The translations under genes and the position numbers were made by a program. From assembly GCF_003032475.1 (NCBI RefSeq), contig NZ_CP028369.1, positions 744,001 through 808,000 of the forward strand: a stretch of DNA of 64,000 nt, given 5' to 3'. The notes under the pieces are model-generated. The model saw nothing but the letters and a program-made list of their open reading frames with translations. It had not been told where the DNA came from and ran no database searches. The DNA comes from Streptomyces sp. P3 (GTDB lineage Bacteria > Actinomycetota > Actinomycetes > Streptomycetales > Streptomycetaceae). Shown piece after piece: positions 25,974 through 36,085 of this stretch. How positions within the stretch are numbered: position 1 is the first letter of the stretch; each line of letters opens with the position of its first letter.

Positions 25974-28952
25974 TCAGCCGCTACTCGGGCTCGGTGTGGG
26001 AACGGGTTTGCCGGCGGAACCGCCGCTCGCGCCACCGCTCGGACTCGGCGAACCGGTGGGACTCGGGCTGCTGCTCGGCTTGGCGCCCTTGTCGACCGCC
26101 GCCTGCGCCGCCTCGGCCCGCTTGAGCGCGTCCTCGAGGTCCTTCTGCGCCTTGGCGTACGCGGCCCAGTCAGGCTTCTTCAGAGCCTCCTGGCCGGCGT
26201 CGAAGGCCTTCTGGGCGTCGGCCAGCGCCTCCCGGACGGTCGGGTTGGCCGACGTCGGCGGCGGGGTGGTGGTGCCGCCTCCCTCGTCCGCGGGCGGCGG
26301 GGTCGTGCCCTCCGCGCCGAAGACCTTGTTGAGGGCCTCGTCCAGGGTGTCCTCGAAGGCGGTGTTGCCGCCGTAGGTCACCAACACCTTCTTCAGCAAC
26401 GGGTACTTGAGCCCGCCACCGCGCACGTACACGGGTTCCACATAGAGCAGTCCACCGTCGAGCGGCACGGTCAGCAGGTTGCCGTACTCGATGTCGGAGT
26501 CGCCGCCCTTCAGAAGTCTGATGGACTCGGCGATGTCCTGTTCGGAGTTGAACTGGCTCTGCACCTGTTTCGGCCCGTCGACGGTCGTACTCGTCGGCAG
26601 TTTCAGGATTCTGATCTTGCCGTAGTCGGGAGTGCCCGCTTCGGAGTCGACGGCCATGAACGCGCTGAGGTTGTCACGGCCGTTGGGTGTGAGCGTCGTC
26701 GTCAGCGAGAACGCCTGTGCCTTCTGGTCGGGCATCTTCATGCTCAGGTAGTACGGCGGCACCGCGTCGCCCGACTTGTTGGACGGGTCGTCCGGCACCT
26801 GCCACACCTCGCTGCCGCTGAGGAACGTCGTGGCGTCCTTCACGTGGTAGCGGGTGAGCAGCTCGCGCTGGACCTTGAACAGGTCCTGCGGGTACCGCAG
26901 ATGGGCCATCAGCGACTTGGAGATCGCCGACTTGGCCTTCACGGTGCCGGGGAAAGCCTTCATCCAGGTCTTCAGGACCGGGTCCTCGGTGTCCCACTGG
27001 AAGAGCTTCACCTCGCCGGTGTACGCGTCGACCGTGGCCTTCACCGAGTTGCGGATGTAGTTGACCTGGTTCTGCTGGGCCACCACCGCGCGGTTGTCGT
27101 TGGTCGCGGTCAGCGAGTCGGCCGTCGTGTCGCCGAGGGTCGTACGGGAGGCGTACGGGTAGCCGTTCGTCGTCGTGTAGGCGTCGACGATCCACTGGAT
27201 GCGGCCGTCGACCACGGCCGGATAGGCGTCGCCGTCGATGGTCAGCCAGGGGGCGACCGCCTCCACGCGCTCCTTGGGCGTGCGGTTGTACAGGATCCGC
27301 GAACCCTCGCCGATCGCGCCGGAGTAGAGGATCTGCGGCTCACCGAACGCCACCGCGTAGGCGGCGCGGTTGACCGGGTTGGAGAGGTTGACCCCGCTCT
27401 TGCCCCGATAGCTGGTGGTCTTCTCCCCCGCGTCGTCGGAGTAGTCGATCTCCTTCTGGGGACCGCCGACGATCGAGTAGGTGGTCGTCTTCTCGCCGTA
27501 GTAGACGCGCTGCTCGTACGTACCGAGCTCGCCCTCGGACGGCAGGTTGGACTCGGTGAACAGGGGACGGCCCTCGGAGTCGGACGTGGTCCCGTTCGCC
27601 GCGACCACCCCGTAACCGTGGGTGTAGCGGAAGTGGTTGTTGATCCAGTTCTGCTTGTCCACGCCCGCGAGGTTCAGCTCGCGCAGACCGATCACCGTGT
27701 CCTGGTCGGCGCCCTTCACGTTGTAGCGGTCCACGTCCAGGTTGGTCGGGAACGCGTAGTACTTACGCATCTGCTGGAGCTGCTGGAACGTCGGCGAGAC
27801 GATGTTCGGGTCCAGGACGCGGATGCTGGCCGTCGCGTCGACGTCGTCGCGCAGCGTCGTCTTGTCCTTGGTGGTGCTCGTGCCCGAGTACTCGGTGACC
27901 TGTGTGCCGTCGATGCCGTACGCCTCACGGGTCGCCTTGAGGTTCTTCGCGACGTACGGGGCTTCCTTGGCCTGCTCGTTGGGCTGGACCTGGAACTTCT
28001 GGACGATCGCCGGGTACAGCCCGCCGATGAGGATCGCCGAGAGCACCATCAGGCCGAAGCCGATCACGGGCAGCTGCCAGGTGCGCCGCCACAGCGTGGC
28101 GAAGAACAGCAGGGCGCAGATGACGGCGATGCAGAACAGGATCGTCTTGGCCGGCAGGTAGGCGTTGGCGTCGACGTACCGCAGGCCCGTCCAGTTGTCC
28201 GTGGCCTTGAAGTCGCTGGACTTCACGGCCAGGCCGTAGCGGTCGAGCCAGTAGGCGACCGCCTTCAGCGCGACGAAGACGCCCAGCAGCACCGACAGGT
28301 GCCCGGTGGCCGCGGCGGTGGCCCGCGCGCCGGGGCTGGTGACGCGCAGCCCGCCGTACAGGTAGTGGGTGAGCACGGCGGCGATCAGGGAGAGGATCGT
28401 GGCGGCGAAGCCGAAGCCGAGCAGGAACCGGTACCAGGGCAGGTCGAAGGCGAAGAACGACACGTCGAGGTGGAACTGCGGGTCCTTCTGTCCGAAGGAC
28501 ACGCCGTTGACCCACATCAGCCACGTGCGCCACTGCCCCGCCGCCGAGGCGCCGGCGATCAGGCCGACGAGGGCGGTGATGCCGAGCAGCAGCCATGTCT
28601 TGTACGGCGCGATGCCCATGCGGTAGCGGTCGAGGCTCTGTTGCTCCACCGACATCGCGCTCAGCGGCGGCCGCAGCCGGTGGGCCAGCCAGATGTTGAA
28701 GCCGACCGCGAGGGCCATCAGCATGCCGAAGACGAAGAACAGCCCGATCTTGGTCCAGAGCATGGTCGTGAACACGGACGAGTAGTTCACCGAGCGGTAC
28801 CAGAGCCAGTCCGTCCAGAACCCGGCGAACATCGTGAACACCATGCCGAGTACGGCCAGGATGCCCAGCGTCGTCAGCAATGTCCGGACGCGCCGGGACG
28901 GGCGGCCCACTCTGATCCGCGGCCCCGTGGGGCCTCCGCCGCGGTCCGGCAT
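25974..28952 (-). CDS. UPF0182-family large membrane protein
   Basis: 992 residues. About seven transmembrane helices in the first ~320 residues (first after [20 protein letters not shown]), then a long extracytoplasmic domain (about 330-870) and a Ser/Pro/Gly-rich tail, a cell-wall-spanning type end. UPF0182 proteins are widespread in actinobacteria and uncharacterised. ATG 28952 is used; TTG 28964, four codons earlier, has a better Shine-Dalgarno (GAGGGGC) and may be the real start. A far-upstream ATG at 29048 overlaps the divergent promoter region and is unlikely. Its Mycobacterium homologue occupies an equivalent neighbourhood. Confidence 0.92.
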   Translation of the reverse strand: MPDRGGGPTGPRIRVGRPSRRVRTLLTTLGILAVLGMVFTMFAGFWTDWLWYRSVNYSSVFTTMLWTKIGLFFVFGMLMALAVGFNIWLAHRLRPPLSAMSVEQQSLDRYRMGIAPYKTWLLLGITALVGLIAGASAAGQWRTWLMWVNGVSFGQKDPQFHLDVSFFAFDLPWYRFLLGFGFAATILSLIAAVLTHYLYGGLRVTSPGARATAAATGHLSVLLGVFVALKAVAYWLDRYGLAVKSSDFKATDNWTGLRYVDANAYLPAKTILFCIAVICALLFFATLWRRTWQLPVIGFGLMVLSAILIGGLYPAIVQKFQVQPNEQAKEAPYVAKNLKATREAYGIDGTQVTEYSGTSTTKDKTTLRDDVDATASIRVLDPNIVSPTFQQLQQMRKYYAFPTNLDVDRYNVKGADQDTVIGLRELNLAGVDKQNWINNHFRYTHGYGVVAANGTTSDSEGRPLFTESNLPSEGELGTYEQRVYYGEKTTTYSIVGGPQKEIDYSDDAGEKTTSYRGKSGVNLSNPVNRAAYAVAFGEPQILYSGAIGEGSRILYNRTPKERVEAVAPWLTIDGDAYPAVVDGRIQWIVDAYTTTNGYPYASRTTLGDTTADSLTATNDNRAVVAQQNQVNYIRNSVKATVDAYTGEVKLFQWDTEDPVLKTWMKAFPGTVKAKSAISKSLMAHLRYPQDLFKVQRELLTRYHVKDATTFLSGSEVWQVPDDPSNKSGDAVPPYYLSMKMPDQKAQAFSLTTTLTPNGRDNLSAFMAVDSEAGTPDYGKIRILKLPTSTTVDGPKQVQSQFNSEQDIAESIRLLKGGDSDIEYGNLLTVPLDGGLLYVEPVYVRGGGLKYPLLKKVLVTYGGNTAFEDTLDEALNKVFGAEGTTPPPADEGGGTTTPPPTSANPTVREALADAQKAFDAGQEALKKPDWAAYAKAQKDLEDALKRAEAAQAAVDKGAKPSSSPSPTGSPSPSGGASGGSAGKPVPTPSPSSG

Positions 28953-29116
28953 CTGGAAAGCCAAGGTGCGCCCCTCGAATGTCGCAGTTGATCCGTCAGG
29001 CCCGCGTGTTCGTGGACCGTTCGTGGCCCCCCGTGATCGCGGGCCCACACCTATGCAACTTACTCACCGTTTACTCGGTTCCCGATTCCGCCCAGGAACG
29101 AGAGAGGATTGTGACC

Positions 29117-29659
29117 ATGTCCAACACTCCCATGGCGGCGAGCCCGCTCACCCGGGCCGTACTCGAGATCGACGAGTACGCCTCCGGCCTCGGCTGGGAC
29201 CAGCCCGCCCGCCTTTTCGCCCTCGTAGACACCGCTCGGCTGCGAGCCCAGGAACCGTCGCTCGCGACCCAGCTCGGCCTTCAGGACGAGCCCGAGACCA
29301 CCGGTCTCACCCCGATCGAGCAGGACGAAGTGCCAACGGACAAGCCGCTCGACGAGTTCCTCGCCACGATCGCCTGGCCTGACGCGGTGGTGGGCTGCGC
29401 CCTCACCGTCGAGCGTCTGATGCTTCCGCCGTCCGCGGAGTCCCAGGTTCCGCAGGGCCTCAGCGACGCGAAGCTCGCCAAGTGGGTGGCCGAGCACCCC
29501 GACCGCCACGAGGTCCGGATGACGGTAGGCGTACTGCGCGACGGCACCCGCGACTCGGCCCTCCGGCTGCGCGAGAAGGACGCCCCGACGGAGGTCCTCA
29601 CGGGCGCTGGCCTCGTCCCGGGCCTCGCGGAGGCGCTGTCGGCGACGTTCGCGGAGTAG
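29117..29659 (+). CDS. PPA1309-family conserved actinobacterial protein
   Basis: 180 residues, cytoplasmic, no membrane segments. It resembles the PPA1309 family, a conserved actinobacterial protein of unknown function; recognisable parts are the N-terminal EIDEYASGLGWDQPARLFALVDT and IAWPDAVVGCALTVER. Divergent from the UPF0182 gene (165-bp gap), as in other actinobacteria, so the two may share regulation. ATG 29117 is preceded by GAGAGGA; GTG 29111 is also possible. Confidence 0.85.
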   Translation: MSNTPMAASPLTRAVLEIDEYASGLGWDQPARLFALVDTARLRAQEPSLATQLGLQDEPETTGLTPIEQDEVPTDKPLDEFLATIAWPDAVVGCALTVERLMLPPSAESQVPQGLSDAKLAKWVAEHPDRHEVRMTVGVLRDGTRDSALRLREKDAPTEVLTGAGLVPGLAEALSATFAE

Positions 29660-29746
29660 CGGCGGCTCGCGGGCCCCGGCGGGGTGGCCGGCGGCAGCCC
29701 TCTGTCGCCCTCCGGGGCCCCGGGCCTGCCGTTCGGTCGGTCGCCG

Positions 29747-30838
29747 CTACTTCGTGCACTTCGGCAGGGCGGCGGTGTCGCCGCTGCGGATGTCCTCGAG
29801 GGCGGCGAGGGCGTCGTCGATGGTGTCGACCTTGACGAGCCTGAGCCCCGAGGGGGTGTCCTTGGCGGCGGCCTTGCAGTTGTCGGCGGGCGTCAGGAAG
29901 AACCGGGCGCCCTGGCCGCGCGCGCCGACGGTCTTCATCTCGATGCCGCCGATCGGGCCGACCTTGCCGTCGTCGTCGATGGTCCCGGTGCCGGCGACGA
30001 ATTTGCCGCCGGTGAGACTGCCCGGGGTGAGCTTGTCGTAGATGCCGAGCGCGAACATCAGGCCGGCGCTGGGGCCGCCGACGTCGGCGAGCTTGATGTC
30101 GACGGTGAACGGGAAGGTGTGGTCGGTCCCGGCCGAGATCCCGACGATGGCGCGCTTCTCGCCGCTGTCGTCGGAGGCCGCGGTGGTGATCGAGACCTTC
30201 TGGGTGGTCGTCGCCGTCCTGTGCGCCTTCTCGGCGGCCGCCTGCTCCTTCGCCGGAACGATCGTGAAGACGACGTTCTCGCCGGCCTTGTGCTTGGTCA
30301 CCAGCTTCGCGACGTCACCAGGCTCCTTGACCGCGCTGCCGTCCACGGCCTTGATCACGTCGCCGGCGTGCAGCCTGCCCTCCGCCGGGGACCCCTTCAC
30401 CACGGTCGAGACGATCACCCAGGACGTCACGGGGACCTTGAGCTCCTTCAGGGCGGCGACCTTGGCGCTCTCCTGGGACTGGCTGAACTCCTCGGCGTTC
30501 TCCTGGGTGGACTGCTCCTCGGTCTTGCCGTCCGGGTACAGCGTGTCGTGCGGGACGACCTTGTTGTCGTGCGCGAGCCATCCGTAGACGGCCTCGGCGA
30601 GGTTCATCCGGTAGTCGGCGCTGGTCACCCGCACGGTGGTCATGTTGAGGTGGCCGCTGGTCGCGTAGGTCTTGCGCCCGGAGATCTGCAGCACCGGCTC
30701 GCCGTCGTGGTCGCCGAGCGTGTTCACCGTGGGCCCCGGGGACATCTCCGAGTACGGCACGGGGATGAGCACTCCCGCGCACAGAAGCGCGATGAGGATC
30801 AAGGTGGAGGCGAGCATCGTCGCGGTGCGGCGTGGCAT
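29747..30838 (-). CDS. Membrane-anchored PDZ/Lon-type (S16) serine protease, YlbL-like
   Basis: 363 residues. N-terminal signal anchor (about 8-28), a PDZ domain (about 130-210; SPAEGRLHAGDVIKAVDG) and a Lon-type proteolytic domain. The catalytic Ser is in GGPSAGLMFAL and the Lys in MKTVGARGQGA, forming a Ser-Lys dyad. Related to B. subtilis YlbL. Acts outside the membrane on unknown substrates. Convergent with the PPA1309 gene; no clear terminator hairpin stands out in the 87 bp between. Confidence 0.9.
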   Translation of the reverse strand: MPRRTATMLASTLILIALLCAGVLIPVPYSEMSPGPTVNTLGDHDGEPVLQISGRKTYATSGHLNMTTVRVTSADYRMNLAEAVYGWLAHDNKVVPHDTLYPDGKTEEQSTQENAEEFSQSQESAKVAALKELKVPVTSWVIVSTVVKGSPAEGRLHAGDVIKAVDGSAVKEPGDVAKLVTKHKAGENVVFTIVPAKEQAAAEKAHRTATTTQKVSITTAASDDSGEKRAIVGISAGTDHTFPFTVDIKLADVGGPSAGLMFALGIYDKLTPGSLTGGKFVAGTGTIDDDGKVGPIGGIEMKTVGARGQGARFFLTPADNCKAAAKDTPSGLRLVKVDTIDDALAALEDIRSGDTAALPKCTK

Positions 30839-30892
30839 GACATGACAGTACGGGACGCCCCTGTCAGCGCACGGTCAGGGCTGCCACCCGGG

Positions 30893-31057
30893 TCACGCGC
30901 GGGAGTGCGGCTTCTCCATGGCGGCGCGAAAGCGGGTGTATCCGTCCAGCTCAGGGCCGTCACGGCGGGCCCTGCGGGTCCTGTTGGCCCAACTCCCCCA
31001 CAGCCCCGCGCCGATCGCGGCGACAAGCGGAATCAGCAACCAGGCGAGCGCCGCCAT
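30893..31057 (-). CDS. 54-residue single-span membrane protein
   Basis: Starts MAALAWLLIPLVAAIGAGLWG, one hydrophobic helix, then a basic segment (NRTRRARRD) and an ordered-looking DGYTRFRAAMEK tail. GGGAGGT lies 5 bases before the ATG at 31057. Directly upstream of the PDZ protease on the same strand (gap 54 bp), so possibly its partner. No known family assigned. Confidence 0.75.
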   Translation of the reverse strand: MAALAWLLIPLVAAIGAGLWGSWANRTRRARRDGPELDGYTRFRAAMEKPHSRA

Positions 31058-31139
31058 GCCGACCTCCCAACCCCAGTGAGCCACCACAACTGACTGATCA
31101 GCAGATTAACCATCCGCAGTGACAACGCTCACGGCAGGG

Positions 31140-31159
31140 GTCCGGTTACGCAACCGGAC
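31140..31159 (-). terminator. Short hairpin after moaE
   Basis: Perfect 8-bp stem (31140-31147 and 31152-31159) with loop ACGC, 14 bases past the moaE stop on the minus strand. Confidence 0.55.
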
Positions 31160-31173
31160 GGGTGGCCGGTGGA

Positions 31174-31635
31174 TCAGCAGGCCCCCACCCACTCCTCGGT
31201 GCCGTCGGAGAACTTCTGGTGCTTCCAGATGGGCACCTCGTGCTTGAGGTCGTCGATCAGCTTCCGGCACGCCTCGAAGGCCTCCCCGCGGTGCGGGCAG
31301 GACACGGCGACGACGACCGCCAGGTCGCCCACGGCCAGCTCCCCCACCCGGTGGACGGCCGCCAGCGCCCGCACCGGGTACTCGGCCGCCACCTTCTCGG
31401 CGATCCGCCGCATCTCTGCCTCGGCGCTCGGGTGGCAGGAGTATCCGAGCGCGTCGACGTCGGCGCCCTCGTCGTGGTTGCGCACGGTGCCCACGAAGAG
31501 CGCCGTCCCGCCGGCCGCGTCGTCCCCGACCGCCTTGAAGACCTCTTCCAGGGAGAGCGGAGTGTCGCGCACGGCGATCAGCTTGATGGGATCCTGCGCC
31601 GCCCGCTCGCCGGGATGCTCGTCGATGGCTGCCAT
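31174..31635 (-). CDS. moaE: Molybdopterin synthase catalytic subunit MoaE
   Basis: 153 residues. With MoaD thiocarboxylate it converts cyclic pyranopterin monophosphate to molybdopterin. Seen: the GTVRNHDEG loop, LAVVVAVSCPHRGEAFEACR, and the family-ending KHQKFSDGTEEWVGAC with the catalytic lysine region. ATG 31635 (MAAIDEHPGER) is selected; earlier in-frame starts run into the repeat-rich intergenic region. No moaD or other molybdenum genes are nearby, so it must work with genes elsewhere. Confidence 0.92.
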   Translation of the reverse strand: MAAIDEHPGERAAQDPIKLIAVRDTPLSLEEVFKAVGDDAAGGTALFVGTVRNHDEGADVDALGYSCHPSAEAEMRRIAEKVAAEYPVRALAAVHRVGELAVGDLAVVVAVSCPHRGEAFEACRKLIDDLKHEVPIWKHQKFSDGTEEWVGAC

Positions 31636-31699
31636 ACCCCTATCGTGCCGCACCGCGGGGGACAGGCGAAACAGCATGATCACCCGCGTACGCGCGCGT

Positions 31700-31729
31700 G
31701 GTGCTTTTGGAGACCGCTCCAAAAGCACC
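31700..31729. terminator. Hairpin downstream of the SDR-like gene
   Basis: Perfect 13-bp stem (31700-31712, 31717-31729) with a 4-nt loop. On the minus strand it lies after the SDR-like gene stop and upstream of moaE. The stem is unusually A/T-containing for the region. Confidence 0.75.
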
Positions 31730-31855
31730 GGCCCGACCGGAGTCCGAGGTGACGACTGCCACCCCGGCGGCGAGTGCAACCGGGACAGCAGGTGCCGACG
31801 GGGTGGCGGGTGCCGTCCGGGATGGGGGCAACCGGGGCGGCCGGTGCGATCCGGT

Positions 31856-31931
31856 GACCGGAGCCAACCGGCGTGACCGGTGCCAACCGGCGTGGCGGGT
31901 GCGATCCGCGGTGGCCGAAGCCAACGGGGGT
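31856..31931. repeat. Degenerate 19-bp tandem repeat
   Basis: Four adjacent 19-bp units; the first two differ at one position (GACCGGAGCCAACCGGCGT and GACCGGTGCCAACCGGCGT), the next two are more diverged. Fainter 17-20 bp copies extend upstream to about 31770. The 318-bp stretch 31636-31953 holds only this array and the hairpin at 31700. Confidence 0.7.
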
Positions 31932-31953
31932 GGCGCGGGCGCGGAGCCGCCGC

Positions 31954-33063
31954 TCAGCGCCGCCGGGCCTTCCGGGCCCGCCGCACCACGGCCGCGGCGC
32001 CCAGCAGGGCGACCGTCGCGCCGGCCGCCCCGGCAGCCGTCGCGTCCTTGCGCCCGAGCCGCCGTCCGACGACGGTGTGCCGGCCGGCCACCTCCTCCAG
32101 CAGCTCCGCCAGGACCTCCTCGTTGGTCCAGCCCGGCCGCCACCCCGCGTCGTGCAGTCGGCTTCCGCTCACCACCCAGGGGTACATCGTGTACGCCAGG
32201 TCGCCCGCCGGGGACGGCGTCAGGCCGATCCGGTGCAGCCTCGCGGCGGCGCCCAGGGCGACCGCCGACGGCAGCTCCATGCGCCGGATCCCGCTGAGCT
32301 CCTCGACCTCCTCCTGCTCCAGCCACCCGTCGCACCCGACGGCGAGTTCTCCGTCGACCTTCTCCAGGACGGCGTACTCCAGGGCGCTCACCAGGTCCTC
32401 GACGTGGCAGAACTGCCAGGCCGGCCGCGACCCGGCGACGACCAGCAGACGCGGCGACTCGAAGTACCGGGTCAGCGCCGTGTCCGTGCCGCCGACCAGG
32501 ATCGCGGGCCGCACCACGGTGACGTTCAGACCGGGATGCGCCCGGGGCGCGCGGCGCGCGAGCCGTTCGATCTCCAGGAGGTCCCCGACGCCGGTCGCCT
32601 CCGCCGTCGCCCGCAGCTCCGCGTCCTCCGAGAGCGGCAGCTCGTTGTCCTCCAGCGCTCCGTAGACCATCGCGGAGGTGCACAGCACGACGCGGCGCAC
32701 CCCGGCCGCCGCTGCGGCCGTCAGCACCGTCTGCGTACCGCGTACGTTGTAGGCCGTCCGGGCGGCGGCGTCACTCCCCAGGTCGAGGTCGAGTGCGAGG
32801 TGGACCACGACGTCGGCGCCGCGCAGCTTGTCGGCGATCGCGGGGTCACGGACGTCGAGGATGTGCCACTGCGCCGCGTCGCACCCGCCTCGTCGCTCGT
32901 CGATGGCGACGACCTGCTTGACCTCCTCCGACGCGGCGAGCCGCTCCGTGAGCAGCGCGCCCACCCCGGTGGCCGCGCCGGTCACGGCGACGACGGGCCC
33001 TCGGGCACCGGCCCGGGCCGAAGGGTTTCGCGCTGCGCGAACCTGCGGATCTGGGGAACTCAC
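31954..33063 (-). CDS. Atypical extended SDR / NAD-dependent epimerase-like protein
   Basis: 369 residues. Rossmann start VVAVTGAATGVGALL (G-x2-G-x2-G) at about 25, a nucleotide-contact DxR region (AIDERRGGCD), and a CTSAMVYGAL strand where the catalytic Tyr would lie; the usual YxxxK lysine is not present four residues on, so activity is doubtful. A hydrophobic segment near the C-terminus followed by an Arg/Lys tail suggests membrane tail-anchoring. GTG 33063 (GGAGA six bases upstream) is chosen over the in-frame ATG at 33126. Confidence 0.8.
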   Translation of the reverse strand: MSSPDPQVRAARNPSARAGARGPVVAVTGAATGVGALLTERLAASEEVKQVVAIDERRGGCDAAQWHILDVRDPAIADKLRGADVVVHLALDLDLGSDAAARTAYNVRGTQTVLTAAAAAGVRRVVLCTSAMVYGALEDNELPLSEDAELRATAEATGVGDLLEIERLARRAPRAHPGLNVTVVRPAILVGGTDTALTRYFESPRLLVVAGSRPAWQFCHVEDLVSALEYAVLEKVDGELAVGCDGWLEQEEVEELSGIRRMELPSAVALGAAARLHRIGLTPSPAGDLAYTMYPWVVSGSRLHDAGWRPGWTNEEVLAELLEEVAGRHTVVGRRLGRKDATAAGAAGATVALLGAAAVVRRARKARRR

Positions 33064-33255
33064 CAGGTGTCTCCAGCGGTTGTCTTGGCATACGGGCGCG
33101 AGGGACGCGTACGTACCAGGTGGCATCCATCCTGCCGCAGGGCAGGAGTCGGCGAAGCACCGAGGCCCGATCGAGCCGGGGTGTCTACGCTGGGTGGTGT
33201 TGCAGGGCAGTCGCCGCCGGCCGAAAACCGGTGGCCTTACCAGCCGAGGAACCCC

Positions 33256-34725
33256 GTGAGTGACACCCCATTCGGATTCGGCCTTCCGCCGGAGGAGCCG
33301 GAGGACGGCGACGAGGGCAAGAAGGACCCGCAGAGCGGCGGTGGTCAGGGACCGGCCAACCCGTTCGGATTCGGCGGCCTGCCCGGCGCCGGCGGCTTCG
33401 GCGCGCCCGGCGCGGACAACCCGCTCGCCGCGATGTTCGGTTCACTGAACCCCAACGACCTGGGGGCAGCGTTCCAGCAGCTCGGTCAGATGCTCTCCTA
33501 CGAGGGCGGCCCGGTGAACTGGGACATGGCCCAGCAGATCGCCCGCCAGACGGTCGCCCAGGGCACCTCCGACGGCGTCAAGGACTCCAGTGTCGGTCCG
33601 TCCGATCGCACCGCCGTCCAGGAGGCCGTCCGCCTCGCCGACCTCTGGCTCGACGACGCCACGTCGCTGCCGTCCGGCGCGGCGTCCGCCGTGGCATGGT
33701 CCCGCGCGGAGTGGGTCGAGGCGACGCTGCCCGCGTGGAAGGAACTCGTCGACCCGGTCGCCGAGCGGGTCGGCGCGGCCATGGGCGATGTCCTGCCGGA
33801 GGAGATGCAGGCCATGGCCGGCCCGCTGATCGGCATGATGCGCTCCATGGGCGGCGCGATGTTCGGCTCGCAGATCGGCCAGGCCGTGGGCGTGCTCGCG
33901 GGCGAGGTCGTCGGCTCGACCGACATCGGTCTGCCGCTCGGTCCGGCCGGGCGCGCCGCGCTGCTGCCGGTGAACATCGACGCCTTCGGCAAGGACCTGG
34001 GCGTCGGGAAGGACGAGGTGCGGCTCTACCTCGCGCTGCGCGAGGCCGCCCACCAGCGGCTCTTCGCCCATGTGCCGTGGCTGCGCTCGCATCTGTTCGG
34101 CGCGGTCGAGGGGTACGCGCGCGGGATCAAGGTCGACACCGCCAAGCTGGAGGACGTGGTCGGGCAGTTCGACCCGCAGAATCCCGAGCAGTTGCAGGAC
34201 GCGCTGCAGCAGGGCATGTTCCAGCCCGAGGACACCCCTGCGCAGAAGGCCGCCCTGGCCCGCCTGGAGACGGCGCTGGCGCTCGTCGAGGGCTGGGTGG
34301 ACGCGGTGGTGCACGCGGCCGCGAAGCCGCGCCTGTCGTCCGCCGACGCGCTGCGTGAGACGCTGCGCCGCCGTCGCGCCACGGGCGGTCCGGCCGAGCA
34401 GACGTTCGCGACGCTGATCGGTCTGGAGCTGCGCCCTCGCCGTCTGCGTGACGCCTCCCGCCTGTGGGCCTCGCTGACGGACGCGCGCGGGGTCGACGGC
34501 CGGGACGCCCTGTGGGCCCACCCGGACATGCTGCCCACGGCCTCCGACCTGGACGACCCGGACGGCTTCGTGCACCGCGAGCAGATGGACTTCTCGGAGC
34601 TGGACAAGATGCTCGGCGAGGCGGCGAGCGGCGGCGGCCTCGGCGACGGGCCGAACCTGAAGAAGGACGCCGACACGGACGGCACGGCCGACGGGAACGA
34701 CTCCGGGGGCGACGACACCAAGTGA
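33256..34725 (+). CDS. DUF2342 / zincin-like zinc-dependent hydrolase
   Basis: 489 residues. A Gly/Pro/Phe-rich flexible N-terminus (1-60), an alpha-helical core with QIGQAVGVLAGEVVGSTDIGLPL, and the zincin-type sequence LREAAHQRLFAHVPWL (E-x2-H-x2-L-F), the metal-site signature of this actinobacterial family. C-terminus very acidic. The Mycobacterium homologue is in the equivalent gene neighbourhood. GTG 33256 with GAGGA upstream. Its stop overlaps the NUDIX start (GTGA). Confidence 0.85.
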   Translation: MSDTPFGFGLPPEEPEDGDEGKKDPQSGGGQGPANPFGFGGLPGAGGFGAPGADNPLAAMFGSLNPNDLGAAFQQLGQMLSYEGGPVNWDMAQQIARQTVAQGTSDGVKDSSVGPSDRTAVQEAVRLADLWLDDATSLPSGAASAVAWSRAEWVEATLPAWKELVDPVAERVGAAMGDVLPEEMQAMAGPLIGMMRSMGGAMFGSQIGQAVGVLAGEVVGSTDIGLPLGPAGRAALLPVNIDAFGKDLGVGKDEVRLYLALREAAHQRLFAHVPWLRSHLFGAVEGYARGIKVDTAKLEDVVGQFDPQNPEQLQDALQQGMFQPEDTPAQKAALARLETALALVEGWVDAVVHAAAKPRLSSADALRETLRRRRATGGPAEQTFATLIGLELRPRRLRDASRLWASLTDARGVDGRDALWAHPDMLPTASDLDDPDGFVHREQMDFSELDKMLGEAASGGGLGDGPNLKKDADTDGTADGNDSGGDDTK

Positions 34726-35237
34726 GCCTGTACGACGACGCGGTCCTCGTCCTGAAGGAGTACGAGGGCCAGGAAGAGCTGCGCCAGTCCTATCTGGACC
34801 ATCTCGCGGCGCACCCGGACGGCATGTGGAAGGCCTGCGGGGACGGCCACGTCACCGCGAGCGCGCTGGTGATCGACCCGGAGCGCGGCCGGGTGCTGCT
34901 GACCCTGCACAAGAAGATGCGGATGTGGCTCCAGATGGGAGGCCACTGCGAGCCGGCCGACGAGAGCCTGCGGGCCGCCGCGCTGCGCGAGGCGACCGAG
35001 GAGTCCGGCATCGAGGGGCTGGCCCTGCTCCCCGGCGGCCCCGTGCGCCTGGACCGGCATCCCACGCCGTGCGCGTGGCATTTCGACGTCCAGTACGCGG
35101 CGCTCGCCCCGGCCGGGGCCGTGGAAACCATCAGCGACGAGTCCCTCGACCTGCGCTGGTTCGCCTACGACGAGGTGGAGAGCGTGGCGGACACGTCGGT
35201 CGTGCGCCTGCTGGAGGCGGCCCGCGCGCGGCTGTGA
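34722..35237 (+). CDS. NUDIX hydrolase
   Basis: 171 residues. Nudix box GGHCEPADESLRAAALREA followed by TEESGI contains the metal-binding REx2EE. It hydrolyses a nucleoside-diphosphate-linked substrate; which one cannot be said. The GTG start overlaps the stop of the zinc hydrolase by 4 bases, so they are translationally coupled. A bidirectional hairpin follows. Confidence 0.9.
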   Translation: MSLYDDAVLVLKEYEGQEELRQSYLDHLAAHPDGMWKACGDGHVTASALVIDPERGRVLLTLHKKMRMWLQMGGHCEPADESLRAAALREATEESGIEGLALLPGGPVRLDRHPTPCAWHFDVQYAALAPAGAVETISDESLDLRWFAYDEVESVADTSVVRLLEAARARL

Positions 35238-35247
35238 GCCGGAACGG

Positions 35248-35281
35248 GTAAGGGGCGAACCACCAGGTGGTCGCCCCTTAC
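35248..35281. terminator. Bidirectional terminator between NUDIX and AIM24 genes
   Basis: Stem of 10 bp plus 6 bp with one bulged A (35248-35264 with 35266-35281). The genes on both sides converge on it. Confidence 0.85.
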
Positions 35282-35311
35282 GTCTGTCGTCCACGGCCGT
35301 CGTCCGGGCGG

Positions 35312-36067
35312 TCAGCTCCAGACGTTGCCCTGGTTCTGTCCCCGCGCTCCTTGCTGCCCCATGCCGTACTGCGCGGCGAGACCGGACCCGACCTGGGCGT
35401 TCTGCGGCGGCAGCAGCTCGCTGGGCTGAACCAGCGCGTAGCCGGAGCCCATGAAGCTGAGCTCCCAGCCCTCACCGGTGTTGCCGCGCCGGCGCCAGAC
35501 CCCGGAGGAGTGCGTCTGCGCCTGCATCTGCACCCGCAGTCCGGTGGACCAGGCCACGATGGCGTCGGCGTCGCAGTTGACGTACTTGTCGGGGGTGACC
35601 TGCATCATCAGCGGCGCGCCCGAGGTCATCAGGGCGACCTTGCCACGGCCGGTGATGTTGAGCTGGTACTTCCCCGAGCCGGAGATGCCGTAGAGGCTGT
35701 CGACGGCGATGACGTCGTGGTGCAGCGAGGAGTCCATGGCCAGCACGTAGCTGCTGTCCACGGTCAGCCCGTCCTGCTCCACGTCCATCAGGTGGATGTG
35801 CTGGGCCAGGTTGGCGAGGTACACCGTGCCCTGGCCGTGACAGCGCATCAGGTTCAGGCCCTCGCCCGTGTGCGCACGCGCGCGCCCCTGCTGGTTGCTC
35901 TGGTACTCGGCGTCGAACTCCATCAGGCCCTGGTAGGCGACCATCGTCCCCTTGCGGGCGAGGATGTCGTCGTGGCCCTCCAGGGTGACCCGGAGCATCT
36001 GCTTGTTCTGCAGACTCCAGCGGTCCTGGGTCTGCGAGTCGTTGTGCGCGAAAAGTGAGCTCTGCAT
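35312..36067 (-). CDS. AIM24-family protein, third gene of the TerD/AIM24 cluster
   Basis: 251 residues of one beta-rich AIM24 domain (PF01987-like): GTMVAYQGLMEF, HTGEGLNLMRCHGQGTVYLA and GSGKYQLNITGRGKVALM are the recurrent landmarks. A Gln/Gly-rich tail follows. Function unknown in bacteria; in yeast the family is linked to mitochondrial inner-membrane organisation. Lies 18 bp after its paralogue on the same strand. Confidence 0.88.
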   Translation of the reverse strand: MQSSLFAHNDSQTQDRWSLQNKQMLRVTLEGHDDILARKGTMVAYQGLMEFDAEYQSNQQGRARAHTGEGLNLMRCHGQGTVYLANLAQHIHLMDVEQDGLTVDSSYVLAMDSSLHHDVIAVDSLYGISGSGKYQLNITGRGKVALMTSGAPLMMQVTPDKYVNCDADAIVAWSTGLRVQMQAQTHSSGVWRRRGNTGEGWELSFMGSGYALVQPSELLPPQNAQVGSGLAAQYGMGQQGARGQNQGNVWS

Positions 36068-36085
36068 GGTGTTTCCGGCTCCCCC

